From Huiozyma naganishii CBS 8797 (lineage: Eukaryota; Ascomycota; Saccharomycetes; Saccharomycetales; Saccharomycetaceae): a DNA stretch of 64,000 nt. The notes beneath the pieces were generated by a model. It ran no database searches. It was not told where the DNA came from and was given only the letters and a program-made list of their open reading frames with translations. The number at the start of each line of letters is the position of its first letter. Position 1 is the first letter of the stretch. A program made the translations under genes and the position numbers. Positions 31,217-40,847 of the stretch are shown in pieces. The DNA lies in assembly GCF_000348985.1 (NCBI RefSeq), contig NC_035922.1, positions 571,604 to 635,603 of the forward strand, written 5' to 3'.

Positions 31217-31615
31217 TCATAATTCCTGGGAAGCCTTAGCAGGTTTGGCAGACTTCTTTGGCAACAAGTTCTGGTGAATGTTTGGCAAGACACCACCTTG
31301 GGCGATGGTGACGTTACCTAGCAACTTGTTCAATTCGTCATCATTTCTAATGGCCAATTGCAAATGTCTTGGGATGATTCTGGTCTTCTTGTTGTCTCTG
31401 GCGGCGTTACCAGCCAATTCCAGAATTTCAGCAGCCAAATATTCTAGGACGGCAGTCAAGTAGACTGGAGCACCGGAACCAACTCTTTGAGCGTAGTTAC
31501 CTCTTCTCAAAAGCCTGTGAACTCTACCGACTGGGAAAGTCAAACCAGCCTTAGCAGATCTAGATTGAGAAGCTTTAGCAGCTGAACCAGCTTTACCACC
31601 TTTACCACCGGACAT
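31217..31615 (-). CDS. HTA1: Histone H2A
   Basis: Core nucleosomal histone, 132 residues as in S. cerevisiae. N-tail '[20 protein letters not shown]' with acetylatable lysines, histone fold from '[19 protein letters not shown]', acidic-patch region '[19 protein letters not shown]', and the C-terminal SQEL motif whose serine is the Mec1/Tel1 damage-phosphorylation site. Divergently transcribed from HTB1 through an 824-base promoter. Strong codon bias. Confidence 0.99.
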   Translation of the reverse strand: MSGGKGGKAGSAAKASQSRSAKAGLTFPVGRVHRLLRRGNYAQRVGSGAPVYLTAVLEYLAAEILELAGNAARDNKKTRIIPRHLQLAIRNDDELNKLLGNVTIAQGGVLPNIHQNLLPKKSAKPAKASQEL

Positions 31616-31920
31616 TATATATTATAGATTTGTTTTGTTGTGTTTTGTTTGATGAGATGACAAGAACAACAGTAAAAAAGATTGAACTACAAAAATTATT
31701 TACACCAAGAGTGCCAGTGGGAGTTGAAAACGTCCTGGTTTATATATTATTCGATTCCCAATTAAAGGAGCACGAGTTGTGGTAACAAATCTTCTACAAC
31801 AACACTAACAAACGAAACAACCACCATAACGTTACACGTAGACAAACAAACAAACAAACAAAGCGCTTGAAACCTCACGCGGGAATTTGTAAAGCAAATG
31901 ACGTGCAAATTTTCGGGGTT

Positions 31921-31936
31921 GTTCTGATATTTTCGC
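31921..31936 (+). promoter_or_regulatory. Histone UAS (Spt10 site), near match
   Basis: GTTCTGATATTTTCGC against GTTCCN6TTCNC: one mismatch. Confidence 0.6.
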
Positions 31937-31944
31937 AGGCAGGT

Positions 31945-31960
31945 GTGAAAAAAATGGAAC
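31945..31960 (-). promoter_or_regulatory. Histone UAS (Spt10 site), perfect match
   Basis: Minus-strand GTTCCATTTTTTTCAC fits GTTCCN6TTCNC at every fixed base. Confidence 0.7.
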
Positions 31961-32439
31961 GTTCGATTCGAGTCCGTTTCGGTGCAGAAAAACTCGGTTT
32001 CGAGAAGACCGACAAAAACGAGTTAACTACGGGCAGACGCCTCGTCACCCGATCTGGAAATACGCGGCCCAGTTTTTCGCGTCTGCATCCCGTAGTAAAC
32101 CGGGCTTAATGCGCGAAGCTTCCAGCACGGGTCTGCTGCTAACAGCTGTTCCAGCAGTAGTATTCTTTGGGACACCCTATACGCCCATAGTGTGTGTGCC
32201 CGACTCTCCGTACAGTGCTCTCCCTCATACCGTTGGGCGGACAATGCCAAAGTGACCACGGTTGACAAGGTTGTATCTTGAGGGTACAGAAACAAGTCTA
32301 CCCATTGCATATATAAGTGAGACTGTTTGCTATCTTTTTTTGTGAAGGAATGCTGGCCTTGTCTCTTTACTCTTTTTTACGATTCTTTTCACCTGTGATA
32401 AAAAGATAAGCATAAGCCAATACACAACAACAATAAAAA

Positions 32440-32832
32440 ATGTCTGCTGAAAAGAAGCCTGCCTCTAAAGCCCCAGCTGAGAAGAAGCCAGCTGCCAAGA
32501 AAACTTCCTCTGCCGTCGATGGTTCCAAGAAGAGAACAAAGGTCAGAAAGGAGACTTACTCCTCTTACATTTACAAAGTACTAAAACAAACACATCCAGA
32601 CACCGGTATCTCTCAAAAGTCCATGTCTATTTTGAACTCTTTTGTTAACGATATCTTTGAAAGAATTGCTACCGAAGCCTCCAAATTGGCTGCATACAAC
32701 AAGAAATCTACCATCAGTGCTAGAGAAATACAGACTGCTGTTAGATTGATCTTGCCAGGTGAATTGGCCAAGCATGCCGTCTCTGAAGGTACCAGAGCTG
32801 TCACAAAATACTCTTCCTCCACTCAAGCTTAA
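32440..32832 (+). CDS. HTB1: Histone H2B
   Basis: Core nucleosomal histone, 130 residues (131 in S. cerevisiae). Lysine-rich N-tail ([20 protein letters not shown]), histone fold from '[21 protein letters not shown]', and the C-terminal helix '[20 protein letters not shown]' with the lysine ubiquitinated by Bre1 (TKYSS). Strong codon bias. Partner gene HTA1 is on the other strand. Confidence 0.99.
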   Translation: MSAEKKPASKAPAEKKPAAKKTSSAVDGSKKRTKVRKETYSSYIYKVLKQTHPDTGISQKSMSILNSFVNDIFERIATEASKLAAYNKKSTISAREIQTAVRLILPGELAKHAVSEGTRAVTKYSSSTQA

Positions 32833-33749
32833 ACACATTTGTTTGTGATCAAGAAAAGGAAGAGAATATAAGGAAGAATAGTGGGCAGATTGTATCGCAT
32901 GTTTGCTTCGTTATCTTCTTTACCTTTCTTTAATTTAAGTATTGAACAAATGGCATAGGGATTTCTCATTTCTATCCCTTGGCGAAGGGATGAAAATAAT
33001 GGTCATGATGGTAATAATAGTCATAAGATAACAATATAATATAATTCTTCAAATAGTTTTTTTTTCTGATATGTATAACGAAAAATACAAACATAGCTGT
33101 ATTATAGTTTTCTGAAACGAAAAGAAAAGTGAGTAAAGGCTAATCTTTTCACGAAATTCTGTCTTTGTAATTAAGTCAACTCTGAGCTCCTTCTTATTCG
33201 GAGTTTCGAAATATTCAAATCACAAGTCAGCGGTTGATCAGGTAGCGAGAAATCTCTTTTTAAGACATTTAAGTCTATATATCATGTCAAGAGCAATTTA
33301 ATTCCGCGAGATCTACAGCACTTTTCTTTATAACAACAGGTTTTTCAGTTGATACTGTCGTGTTTTTTCGTTGTTGAGGAGAACTAGTTAAAGTATCGAA
33401 AAATGGTTGAAACTTCTTTATACGGGTTACCGGTTCAGAGAGGTTAAAAAAGATGATGGTTCGGAAGAAAGGCCATATGGTACTGCATTGGGTAGTCTAC
33501 ACGGTATTTACAACGTCTTCAATATCTGTTGGATATCGTCTTTTTCGCCGTGACTATCCATTTTGAGTAGAGATTAAGAGATGACTTAGATAAAGTTGAC
33601 TTCTTAGTTATACTATTTAAGTATAAGGTTCGATGGTCTCTTCTGTATGTTCAGAAAGATAGAGACCAATACTATGGATATAACTAGTCTTTATATATGT
33701 GAAAATTTCTAAGATATTCTCAGAATAGGATTATGTTTCGTAGTGCGAC

Positions 33750-33791
33750 ATACGTGGCAATATTGTTATACGTTTCATAGTTGCCACGTAT
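33750..33791. repeat. Perfect 11-base inverted repeat
   Basis: ATACGTGGCAA at 33750-33760 and TTGCCACGTAT at 33781-33791, separated by 20 bases. Each arm carries an ACGTGG/CCACGT core. Confidence 0.9.
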
Positions 33792-34703
33792 CATTATCGT
33801 TTCATATTCTGTTTATGCCTATGATGATATCTTATCACCCCTATAATAGTCATTTTCTATATTCAGCAATATCACCCATTAGAAAAGGGAGCAATCTGAG
33901 TTTAGTTTCTAAGTTCTTTGAGTATATTTGATTTTTCTTTATTTATTATTTTTTCATCTTCTTTACACATTGGGTGATAATCAACAGTACTAAATATTTA
34001 AAAAGGATAAAAAAATGAATCAAATTTGTAGATGAACCTAAAATATAGAGGTTCTCTAAAGGGAAGAAGCAATATATGCAATTACAAGCAAAAGCAAAGC
34101 AAAGACCCCCCTCAAAGGAGCTGGAACAGCGGTGAACTATAAGTTTAAAATCCCAACTCTCTCTTCTACGTGAAAGTATGATTTCGTAAACTCATTTTCT
34201 TAGCTAAGGTATACATGAGACACTCCATCTTTGGGAGCAGTTCTACTTGATCCTCGATTTGATAGATAAATCAAGTTTTCACCATTTCAATGAAACGGCT
34301 TTACCAAAATGATTACCATCCCATCCTATTCACGCACTAAATGCTCCCCCCCCACCATTCAAGCTTTTAAACAAATTCAAGACTAAACAAAATCCAGCCT
34401 TCCTTCCCTACTTACTGTTTAATATACTTGAAGAAACTTACAAACATTCTGCACAAATACCAAATTGACTAGACTCTCTAATCATAGTCTCCCGCTTCTC
34501 CGACAGACCCTTCGCTTCTAGACATCAAGAAAAAGCAACAGATACGAACCTTGCGTCAAGTGTGATAACCATTGGGACCCCACACTCACATTCTGGATGG
34601 AGCAATAACCCCAGGCGTCGGAAACCTTTATCTAATGCATGTCCACAAGCTGCATATAAATAGAAGGGGTGTCTGTCCTAACAGCGCAGTACTCTATTTC
34701 CCA

Positions 34704-34710
34704 TTACTAA
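34704..34710 (+). promoter_or_regulatory. Possible Yap5 element upstream of CCC1
   Basis: TTACTAA, the Yap recognition core. In S. cerevisiae Yap5 uses such sites to induce CCC1 under high iron. It lies about 540 bases before the CCC1 start. Confidence 0.35.
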
Positions 34711-35248
34711 TACACTCTGACTTCATTGGCCTCAAACACCTTATTACAAACGATCTTCAGTTTTATTGGTCCACTGAAGAAAAATGGTTGCGTTTTTCGG
34801 AAAAAAAGGCAGAACCCGTTTTTTGGCCGTTTTTTTCTCCGCGCAGTGAAAATGCCCTCTTTTTCTATTTTTTTGGCAGGCAGTTTCTCGTTAAGTATTG
34901 GGACTTGAGATTAATAAAGAACAAAACTCATCTGTGACTTTTCCAAGCTTTCATTCTTTTATCTATTCAATCAACCTTTGGATCCACCTCCGTAACACTC
35001 GTGGGAAACAAAGAACGAGTTCGAGCTACTACTTTCATTGCTGTTAAGAATTCACGGTATTTGATAGTATCACTCTTTTTTTTTTTTGGAATCTGCTTCG
35101 GAACTAGTTATTTTTGTAGCAACGGGGACGGGACTAGACCATACAAAGGTTTCTGTTTAAACCATTCACAACAACAAAGGAGGCACCAACACCTGTTTAC
35201 CCTACTTCAAAAATTAAGCACGATAACAAACAACTAAAGAACACCGGA

Positions 35249-36157
35249 ATGTCGTTCGTAGCTTTGAAAAATGCTATTGTGTCATTCTTACACAAAGAAG
35301 GGTCCGGAACCGGCCGCGATGATGGCGGTGGGAGACGGGACTCAAGCGCATCGGCGTCGTTACTTTCGGGACAAAACCAGCGGTACGGCTCGAATGATTT
35401 AGAGTCCGCCAGTACAAATGGGGATCTGTACGGATCGAAGGAGGAGGATGAAGAGGCTGGATTTTTCGGATCCATAGATCCCAGGGTGATCAGCGATTTG
35501 ATCATAGGGTTGAGTGACGGGCTAACAGTGCCGTTTGCACTGACTGCGGGTCTGTCGTCTCTGGGGGACTCGAAACTGGTCATCACAGGTGGGTTTGCGG
35601 AGCTGATATCTGGTGCGATCTCCATGGGACTTGGTGGGTTCCTCGGGGCCAAGAGTGAACTGGACTACTATAAAGCCGAGGTGAAGAATGAGAAGAAGAA
35701 ATTCTATCAAGACACAACTCTAGTAAATCATGAGGTGGAAGACATTTTGCTAAACATAAATCCGGACTTTTCTGACGAGACTATAGTCTCGTTTATTAAA
35801 GATTTACAAAATAACCCAGAACTTATGTTGGAGTTTATTATCAGGTATGGACGAGAGCTTGATGAACCAGCAGAAAATAGACAGGTGATTAGCGCTGCAA
35901 CGATAGGTGGTGGATACTTACTTGGTGGGCTAGTCCCTCTTGTCCCTTATTTTTTCGTTAACGAGGTCGGTACAGGTCTAATTTACTCTGTAATCGTTAT
36001 GGTTATAACGCTCTTTGCCTTTGGGTATTTCAAAGCACAGATGTCTATGGGTGACACGTGCACACGTCAAAAGAAAGTTTACGAAGGTGTAGAAATGATT
36101 GCCGTTGGTGGGACAGCCGCGGGTGCAGCCTGGTTCTTTGTTAAGATTTTAGGTTAG
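35249..36157 (+). CDS. CCC1: Vacuolar iron/manganese transporter
   Basis: Imports cytosolic Fe2+ and Mn2+ into the vacuole for storage and detoxification. 302 residues (322 in S. cerevisiae). After a hydrophilic N-tail (about 1-75) come five membrane segments of the VIT1/CCC1 family: 'VISDLIIGLSDGLTVPFAL' (about 80-98, with the conserved Asp), 'ELISGAISMGLGGFLGAKSE' (about 118-137), a cytosolic Glu-rich metal-binding helix region (about 138-190), then 'GGGYLLGGLVPLVPYFF', 'GLIYSVIVMVITLFAFGYF' and the last 'AVGGTAAGAAWFFVK'. In S. cerevisiae CCC1 is YLR220W on the sister segment, so its place here reflects different loss after duplication. Confidence 0.95.
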   Translation: MSFVALKNAIVSFLHKEGSGTGRDDGGGRRDSSASASLLSGQNQRYGSNDLESASTNGDLYGSKEEDEEAGFFGSIDPRVISDLIIGLSDGLTVPFALTAGLSSLGDSKLVITGGFAELISGAISMGLGGFLGAKSELDYYKAEVKNEKKKFYQDTTLVNHEVEDILLNINPDFSDETIVSFIKDLQNNPELMLEFIIRYGRELDEPAENRQVISAATIGGGYLLGGLVPLVPYFFVNEVGTGLIYSVIVMVITLFAFGYFKAQMSMGDTCTRQKKVYEGVEMIAVGGTAAGAAWFFVKILG

Positions 36158-36618
36158 ATGAAACTTTGCATCGTCATCATAACGTATTAGTGGGGAGTAC
36201 AGGGCTTTACCTATTACCTGTGTCATTATTTTTGTTGCAGAGGTCTTTAATTTTTTTGAAACGCCATCTTCATGCATTACTCCGATATATTATTATCCAT
36301 ATTTTTTCGACTCATTACGTTTTCCAATTATCAACACCTGTCCATTTCATTATGACTACATTCCGCGATATAGGCCACATCGAAGAGAGGAAGATAAAAT
36401 ACAAAAAAAAATTGTACAACTATAAAAAACACCAACATTGTTTATTAGTATATTATTTATTATTTATAGTCGCTTTCTAAGTCCTAACCCTACTTTAATT
36501 GTAGTCGACAGTTCAACGGTTTCTCCAAGAATAGTTTCATGCAACGATGTCTGATATGATATTTTATATTAGTCATTAGCTTAATTATATAATTCTTTAT
36601 TAGTAGTGAAATCGCAGT
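36158..36618. other. Convergent 3' region of CCC1 and the Svf1-like gene
   Basis: 461 AT-rich bases between two 3' ends. A 104-codon open frame (36166-36480) is AT-driven and unsupported. Nothing else seen. Confidence 0.5.
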
Positions 36619-37902
36619 TCAACTTATGAATGTGGATTCCACGATACAGACACCTTCTTCGTCATTGAATTTAGCCGATTGACAGTACTGGTACAGATAT
36701 GGATTGATGCGTGCAATATTGGACGCCAGTTTCCTGATTATACCAGGCAACTCTCCTAGGATATCGTACCTGTTCACCATATTCATATCTTTGATCGACA
36801 AAGCTTGTTCTTTATCAGCAGATGGGAAGGTAAACGTCATACCCATGGGATATTTCCATCCAGTCTCAGCATCCTCCTCCACATTATCAAACTTAATAAT
36901 GTTTGAGTCATTGATCTTTGAGCCGACCTCTTGGATAATACCATGGGAGCTTAGAGCCCACGTAGTCACCTTTGCAGCATCATAGTCATCTGGTGTAGTA
37001 TACTCCATACACACTACAGAGTAATTCGCACTTTGGAAATACAAGAAATTCCATCTTTTCGCTGCCTTGTTTGGTAATAAACCTTGAACTGCATCCAAGT
37101 AGATTACAGACACGTCATGTAACTTGATTTTTTGAATATGCTTGTTCGCACCGTTCCTGTATTGAATTTTGCCTCGGCACTTCCCATTCGGTATATATTG
37201 ATGTCGCATGTATTTTTTATGATCTGCGACGTCCTCCTTAAGGGCAGCTTGGTATTTTGTAGCCTTTTCCAAGTAATAGGAGCACCCATCGGGATTGATC
37301 TTAAAACCTTCACCTAAGTTCGCTCTCAGGTCGATTTTGATGTCCATTTTTGGAATATCAATTTTAATCTTTAAGTTGGCAACATTGAACAGTTCAGTGG
37401 AGCTATGTTCCTTATTAGTGTGAGTCAAGTTCTTATTAGGTAGCTCTCTTAACTCAAAAGTAATTCCATTCCCAACAACGCTCAACTCGTTGTTCTTGAA
37501 CGAGGCATCATCCAACTTGATACTCTCCCAGATCTCGATCTCTTTACTTTTTTCCTTTAAATGACTGAACATTTTGAAATTGATCTGAAACCCTTTGTAA
37601 ATACCACCCAATACCAAAGAGTAAAGGATCTGGACAAAGCCGGAGAGTTCATTCTCCAAGTCGATGAAATACAACGTTTGAGTCTCAACAGACGTCAACC
37701 CATTCTTACCGCCACCAAGAATGCTGATCCTTTTTTTATGCAAGTTTTTGTGGTGTGTAGGCATGTACCACGCCAGGTCCTCTAGTTTACTCACCGCTGT
37801 TACATTCTCTTTAGAAGGTGGAATAACTGGACCTAGGGGTAAAAACCTCACCGTATCTGTGGGCATGATACCCACCTTTTTGGAAGAATCTTTAGTTGTC
37901 AT
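36619..37902 (-). CDS. Svf1-like protein (YDR222W/YLR225C family)
   Basis: Relative of the survival factor Svf1, a lipocalin-like protein linked to ceramide transfer and stress survival; the YDR222W/YLR225C branch is uncharacterised. 427 residues from the ATG at 37902 (about 410-415 in S. cerevisiae); longer frames would start with TTG. Features: 'SGFVQILYSLVLGGIYKGFQ' (about 95-115), several long beta-rich stretches ('NELSVVGNGITFELRELPNK', 'LKIKIDIPKMDIKIDLRANL') and 'GKCRGKIQY' in the middle. The position next to GTB1 agrees with YDR222W. Confidence 0.85.
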   Translation of the reverse strand: MTTKDSSKKVGIMPTDTVRFLPLGPVIPPSKENVTAVSKLEDLAWYMPTHHKNLHKKRISILGGGKNGLTSVETQTLYFIDLENELSGFVQILYSLVLGGIYKGFQINFKMFSHLKEKSKEIEIWESIKLDDASFKNNELSVVGNGITFELRELPNKNLTHTNKEHSSTELFNVANLKIKIDIPKMDIKIDLRANLGEGFKINPDGCSYYLEKATKYQAALKEDVADHKKYMRHQYIPNGKCRGKIQYRNGANKHIQKIKLHDVSVIYLDAVQGLLPNKAAKRWNFLYFQSANYSVVCMEYTTPDDYDAAKVTTWALSSHGIIQEVGSKINDSNIIKFDNVEEDAETGWKYPMGMTFTFPSADKEQALSIKDMNMVNRYDILGELPGIIRKLASNIARINPYLYQYCQSAKFNDEEGVCIVESTFIS

Positions 37903-38248
37903 TCCCGGGGCAGTAGGCGCGTTCAACCAGGTTTGTAGAGAAAGGGAAATGTAGTAAACTCGACGGTTGGCTTGTCCGAGAGTAAACGCTATCGAACTGG
38001 CTTCCCAAGCCAAAGTATGAGCCTCATCGGCTTATATAATAACAGGAAAGTGAAAAGTCCCCAAAATTCTCATTGAAAAGCCTCGACGGGGAGTTTTTCC
38101 GAAAAACCCAAAAAATGACGAATGAGGAAAACGACTAATATACATTTCGCACGGCTCGTTAAAACGTATAGAGATCTATGTAGTGTCCGATTGGACGTTT
38201 GTGTGTGCTAAAGCTAAGGTGGAAAGGGGAGGACCTCCCCTTAGCAAA
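37903..38248. other. Promoter of the Svf1-like gene / GTB1 3' end
   Basis: 346 bases. No specific element recognised; TATATAA near 38032-38039 is a plausible TATA for the Svf1-like gene. Confidence 0.4.
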
Positions 38249-40288
38249 TCAGAAGTATCCGGTGTTACAACCCCAAGGCCCCTGCACGTCAAATACGTAG
38301 TTGCATTTTGTCAGTTCGTAGACGTCAAGGATAGCAAACTCCGGGGCACACTTTACAAATACTTTAGCAGACCTGCGTGGACCGTTCCAACATTTGTCAC
38401 CGTTGCGGTACTGAAACACTAGACCGTTGTTTATATTCTCTAGCTTACCCAAAAGGTAATTGCTGTGACCAATTGTGGTAGAGGCATTGGCCAGATGGGT
38501 AATGATGTCCGTATCAGGGTACTTCATCCTGATGTTGTCTACGTATTTCTCAGTTAGGAGACTCTTTTCGAGGAAGAGGCTTTCAAAAGTCCCAATGGAG
38601 ACACTCTGCGAGTATTGTTGCTTCAGATCTTTCTGTACTATATTCCCTGGTTTTGCCGGGTTGAAACATACTTCGTACTCGTACCCGTCCATGTTACCAA
38701 TTACGCAGGTGCTAGCATCGTCTGATTTCTCGATCAGCTCAGTGATGTGTCTCAATTCCTTGATAGTCTCTTGGTCATCTTCAGCACCAACACCTTCCTT
38801 ATTGCTGAACTGTTGCAACAACAGCAGCTCCTTTTCCATGGTTTCTATCTCGGACTTGATAGAAACAATAATATCCTTACGAACGTGAATTTGATTTTTC
38901 ATCGATTGTAATTGTTTGGTTCCACTGGATGATAACTTCTGCTTGATATTGGGGATGAACCCCATCAACTTATTACCATCATCAAGTGGGCCATCTTTCT
39001 TTGAGTCAACTAAGATCCTTGGAGTTAATTCTTTTACTAGTGCATACAGCTTATTCATTTCGGAGGCAAAATCCTCGTTTAAAGTGAAAGATCCAGTTTC
39101 CAACACATCTTGATATTTCGATAGGTAATCGTTATAAGCACTCACTGCAAATTTTACACCAGAATCTTGAAAGTTCACGTTGTAGTGCAGTGAGATATCA
39201 TCCATCATTGCTTTGAAATCACGTATCAGATCGAATATGGTTTCTGTGTAAATGACTTTACCCTCAATCAAAACTTTGGCAAATTTGGCTTTGTTAATAA
39301 CGTAGTCCGAAGGGTGGCTCGATTTGCCCTCCCAGAATACTTGTGGCAACTCTTTCAAAAAGTACTCCAATAATTGTTCACGTTGTTCAGAGTCAGTGTC
39401 ACCATCGATACCAACTTTCTCCATGTCTGGTTTTCTCAACCTTTGCTTGAAGCTACGGATGTTATTGTTGACAACTTTATCGTTCAGTGTTCTTGTATAA
39501 CTTTCAGATAAGTCGGTCAATATCGTGATCAGGTCAGTATAGCATCTACTGATCTCTTCCAGTCGATGATAGGTTGAATTTATGTTACTTGCAATGTAAC
39601 CCATGTTCACTTGCTCAAACTTGAAAAGATCAGGGTCATCACTTTTCAATTTCTCGAAATAGTGGTTTCTCTCCGTGTTCAGTAGTTTTTCATTACTCTG
39701 TAACTCTTCCTCCTTTGCTTTTATCTGTGCTTCCAACCTTCTCATCTCAGCATCCTGTTCCGCCACTCCAACGGTTTCATTTACGCCAATTTTGGCCTCA
39801 CGATACATATCGAGTAGCCTGTTCTTACCGGCTTCAAATGTCTTCAGTTCATCCTGAGCAATGCTGTCAAACAACGTCTGCAATTCTTTGCAGGGGGCTG
39901 TATTCACCTTAATATCGATGTTTTCATCGGAACAGTCACAGCAGTCACAAACCCCATCGTTAACGGAGCTAGCACTAATATACCTAGGGATAAACCCTTC
40001 ATTAGCACAATAGAACAGTCTCGTCTCTAGGGGCGAATCTTCTGTGTTGCAAGCTGCTGTACCTGGCTCATCTGACCCATCAGGACAGTCACAAATGCCG
40101 TCATTGAGCTGTGTGATGTTCAATTGGATGGAAGGATCTGAAAGGCAAGTCCACTTCCCATCTGGTGAGAGCGCGTTATTGTACAATTCTTCCTGCTTTG
40201 GGGATAGTCCGAGTAATTTCAATCCATGACTCGGCCTTGAAAAAAAAACAATAGAAAGGGAGAGTACCCCGACTAAACAAGTCTTCAT
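38249..40288 (-). CDS. GTB1: Glucosidase II beta subunit
   Basis: ER-lumenal regulatory subunit that helps glucosidase II trim glucose from N-glycans. 679 residues (702 in S. cerevisiae). Signal peptide about 1-22 (KTCLVGVLSLSIVFFSRPSH). Two LDL-receptor-A-like Cys modules: 'LNDGICDCPDGSDEPGTAAC' (about 62-80) and 'VNDGVCDCCDCSDE' (about 109-122). A long coiled-coil middle (about 170-560). A C-terminal mannose-6-phosphate receptor homology domain, about 565-679, with 'NGDKCWNGPRRSAKVFVKC' and 'KCNYVFDVQGPWGC', which recognises the glycan. No HDEL-type tail is visible, as in the yeast orthologue. Confidence 0.95.
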   Translation of the reverse strand: MKTCLVGVLSLSIVFFSRPSHGLKLLGLSPKQEELYNNALSPDGKWTCLSDPSIQLNITQLNDGICDCPDGSDEPGTAACNTEDSPLETRLFYCANEGFIPRYISASSVNDGVCDCCDCSDENIDIKVNTAPCKELQTLFDSIAQDELKTFEAGKNRLLDMYREAKIGVNETVGVAEQDAEMRRLEAQIKAKEEELQSNEKLLNTERNHYFEKLKSDDPDLFKFEQVNMGYIASNINSTYHRLEEISRCYTDLITILTDLSESYTRTLNDKVVNNNIRSFKQRLRKPDMEKVGIDGDTDSEQREQLLEYFLKELPQVFWEGKSSHPSDYVINKAKFAKVLIEGKVIYTETIFDLIRDFKAMMDDISLHYNVNFQDSGVKFAVSAYNDYLSKYQDVLETGSFTLNEDFASEMNKLYALVKELTPRILVDSKKDGPLDDGNKLMGFIPNIKQKLSSSGTKQLQSMKNQIHVRKDIIVSIKSEIETMEKELLLLQQFSNKEGVGAEDDQETIKELRHITELIEKSDDASTCVIGNMDGYEYEVCFNPAKPGNIVQKDLKQQYSQSVSIGTFESLFLEKSLLTEKYVDNIRMKYPDTDIITHLANASTTIGHSNYLLGKLENINNGLVFQYRNGDKCWNGPRRSAKVFVKCAPEFAILDVYELTKCNYVFDVQGPWGCNTGYF

Positions 40289-40586
40289 GCCTACTTTGTT
40301 GAGCTATTGAGGCAACCTTGAGCTGTCATCTATTTGAAGATCCTGAATACTTTAGTTTTCTCGAAAATTTGGAAAAAAAACAAAACAATATATACATGTA
40401 ACCCACTACGTCATTTACAACCTTTTGCTGTGCGAGAGCTGGTGGGAAGCGTTTGGATGAGTACTCACACATGCTGAACGAATAAGAGTAGCAAAAAGTT
40501 TTTTTTTATAAATATTGTTTAGTTATTTAAGTACGTTGAAGCTTATGTACCTGTAGAGTTCAAACGATCTGTATTCTTGAAAAACC

Positions 40587-40847
40587 TTAGTGAGAGCAGC
40601 CACAGCCTGATTTCATAACTGGCTCCTCACACTTGCAGTCAGCGGTTCCAGCACAGCTGCACTTGCAGGTCTCACCGGACTGGGAGCACTTGCACTTTGA
40701 GTTAGTGCCACATTGACAGGCTTTTGGAGCCGTGGATTCCAATTTAGCTTGGCAACCGCAGTGCTTTGCGGCAGAACAGGGACATTTCCCGTTGTTCTTC
40801 AAGAGGCACTGGCAGTTATTTTCGATCTTTTGTAGAGAGGAGAACAT
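40587..40847 (-). CDS. Cysteine-rich metallothionein
   Basis: 86 residues with 17 cysteines, mostly in C-x-C pairs ('NCQCLL', 'CPCS', 'CGCQ', 'CQCG', 'CKCS', 'CKCSC', 'CKCEE', 'CGCSH') and no long hydrophobic segment: a copper/zinc-binding metallothionein. The opening MFSSLQKIENN resembles the start of S. cerevisiae Cup1 (MFSELINFQNE), with a Cys-pair array longer than the 61-residue Cup1. No metallothionein lies between GTB1 and MFB1 in S. cerevisiae, so this is an inserted or relocated gene. TATATAAG (minus sense, 40955-40962) is about 110 bases upstream, and copper-regulator-like sites lie farther up. Likely role: buffering of copper. A Crs5-type ancestry is possible. Confidence 0.85.
   Translation of the reverse strand: MFSSLQKIENNCQCLLKNNGKCPCSAAKHCGCQAKLESTAPKACQCGTNSKCKCSQSGETCKCSCAGTADCKCEEPVMKSGCGCSH

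Larger units (their letters stand above)
31616..32439. promoter_or_regulatory. HTA1-HTB1 divergent histone promoter
   Basis: 824 bases controlling both histones. Three matches to the Spt10 upstream activating sequence GTTCCN6TTCNC: one perfect on the minus strand (31945-31960), one with a single mismatch on the plus strand (31921-31936), one weaker (32065-32080). TATA boxes lie near each gene: TATATATT at 31741-31748 for HTA1 and TATATAAG at 32310-32317 for HTB1. A CAAA microsatellite is at 31843-31861. The layout is that of S-phase histone promoters in S. cerevisiae. Confidence 0.75.
32833..35248. other. 2.4-kb region with no gene between HTB1 and CCC1
   Basis: Longest gene-free stretch in the window. 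In S. cerevisiae CRF1 lies next to HTB1, and this gap may be what remains after its loss. It has a perfect 11-base inverted repeat (33750-33791), a TTACTAA element (34704-34710) in the CCC1 upstream part, several poly(T) tracts and no open frame with a recognisable product. I could not identify a tRNA, snoRNA, centromere or intact LTR. Confidence 0.55.

Noticed and set aside
33813..33899. C/D snoRNA-like boxes (ATGATGA then CTGA about 85 bases later)
   Set aside because: No terminal stem between the flanks and no recognisable guide sequence; likely chance in AT-rich DNA.
33527..33986. LTR-like stretch starting TGTTGG and ending TCAACA, with a CCATTTTGAG block as in Ty1 LTRs
   Set aside because: No matching target-site duplication at the ends, length longer than usual Ty1-type LTRs, and similarity limited to short words; not enough to call a solo LTR.
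34572..34937. 121-codon open frame in the CCC1 upstream region
   Set aside because: No recognisable protein, crosses poly(T) promoter tracts and shows no codon bias.
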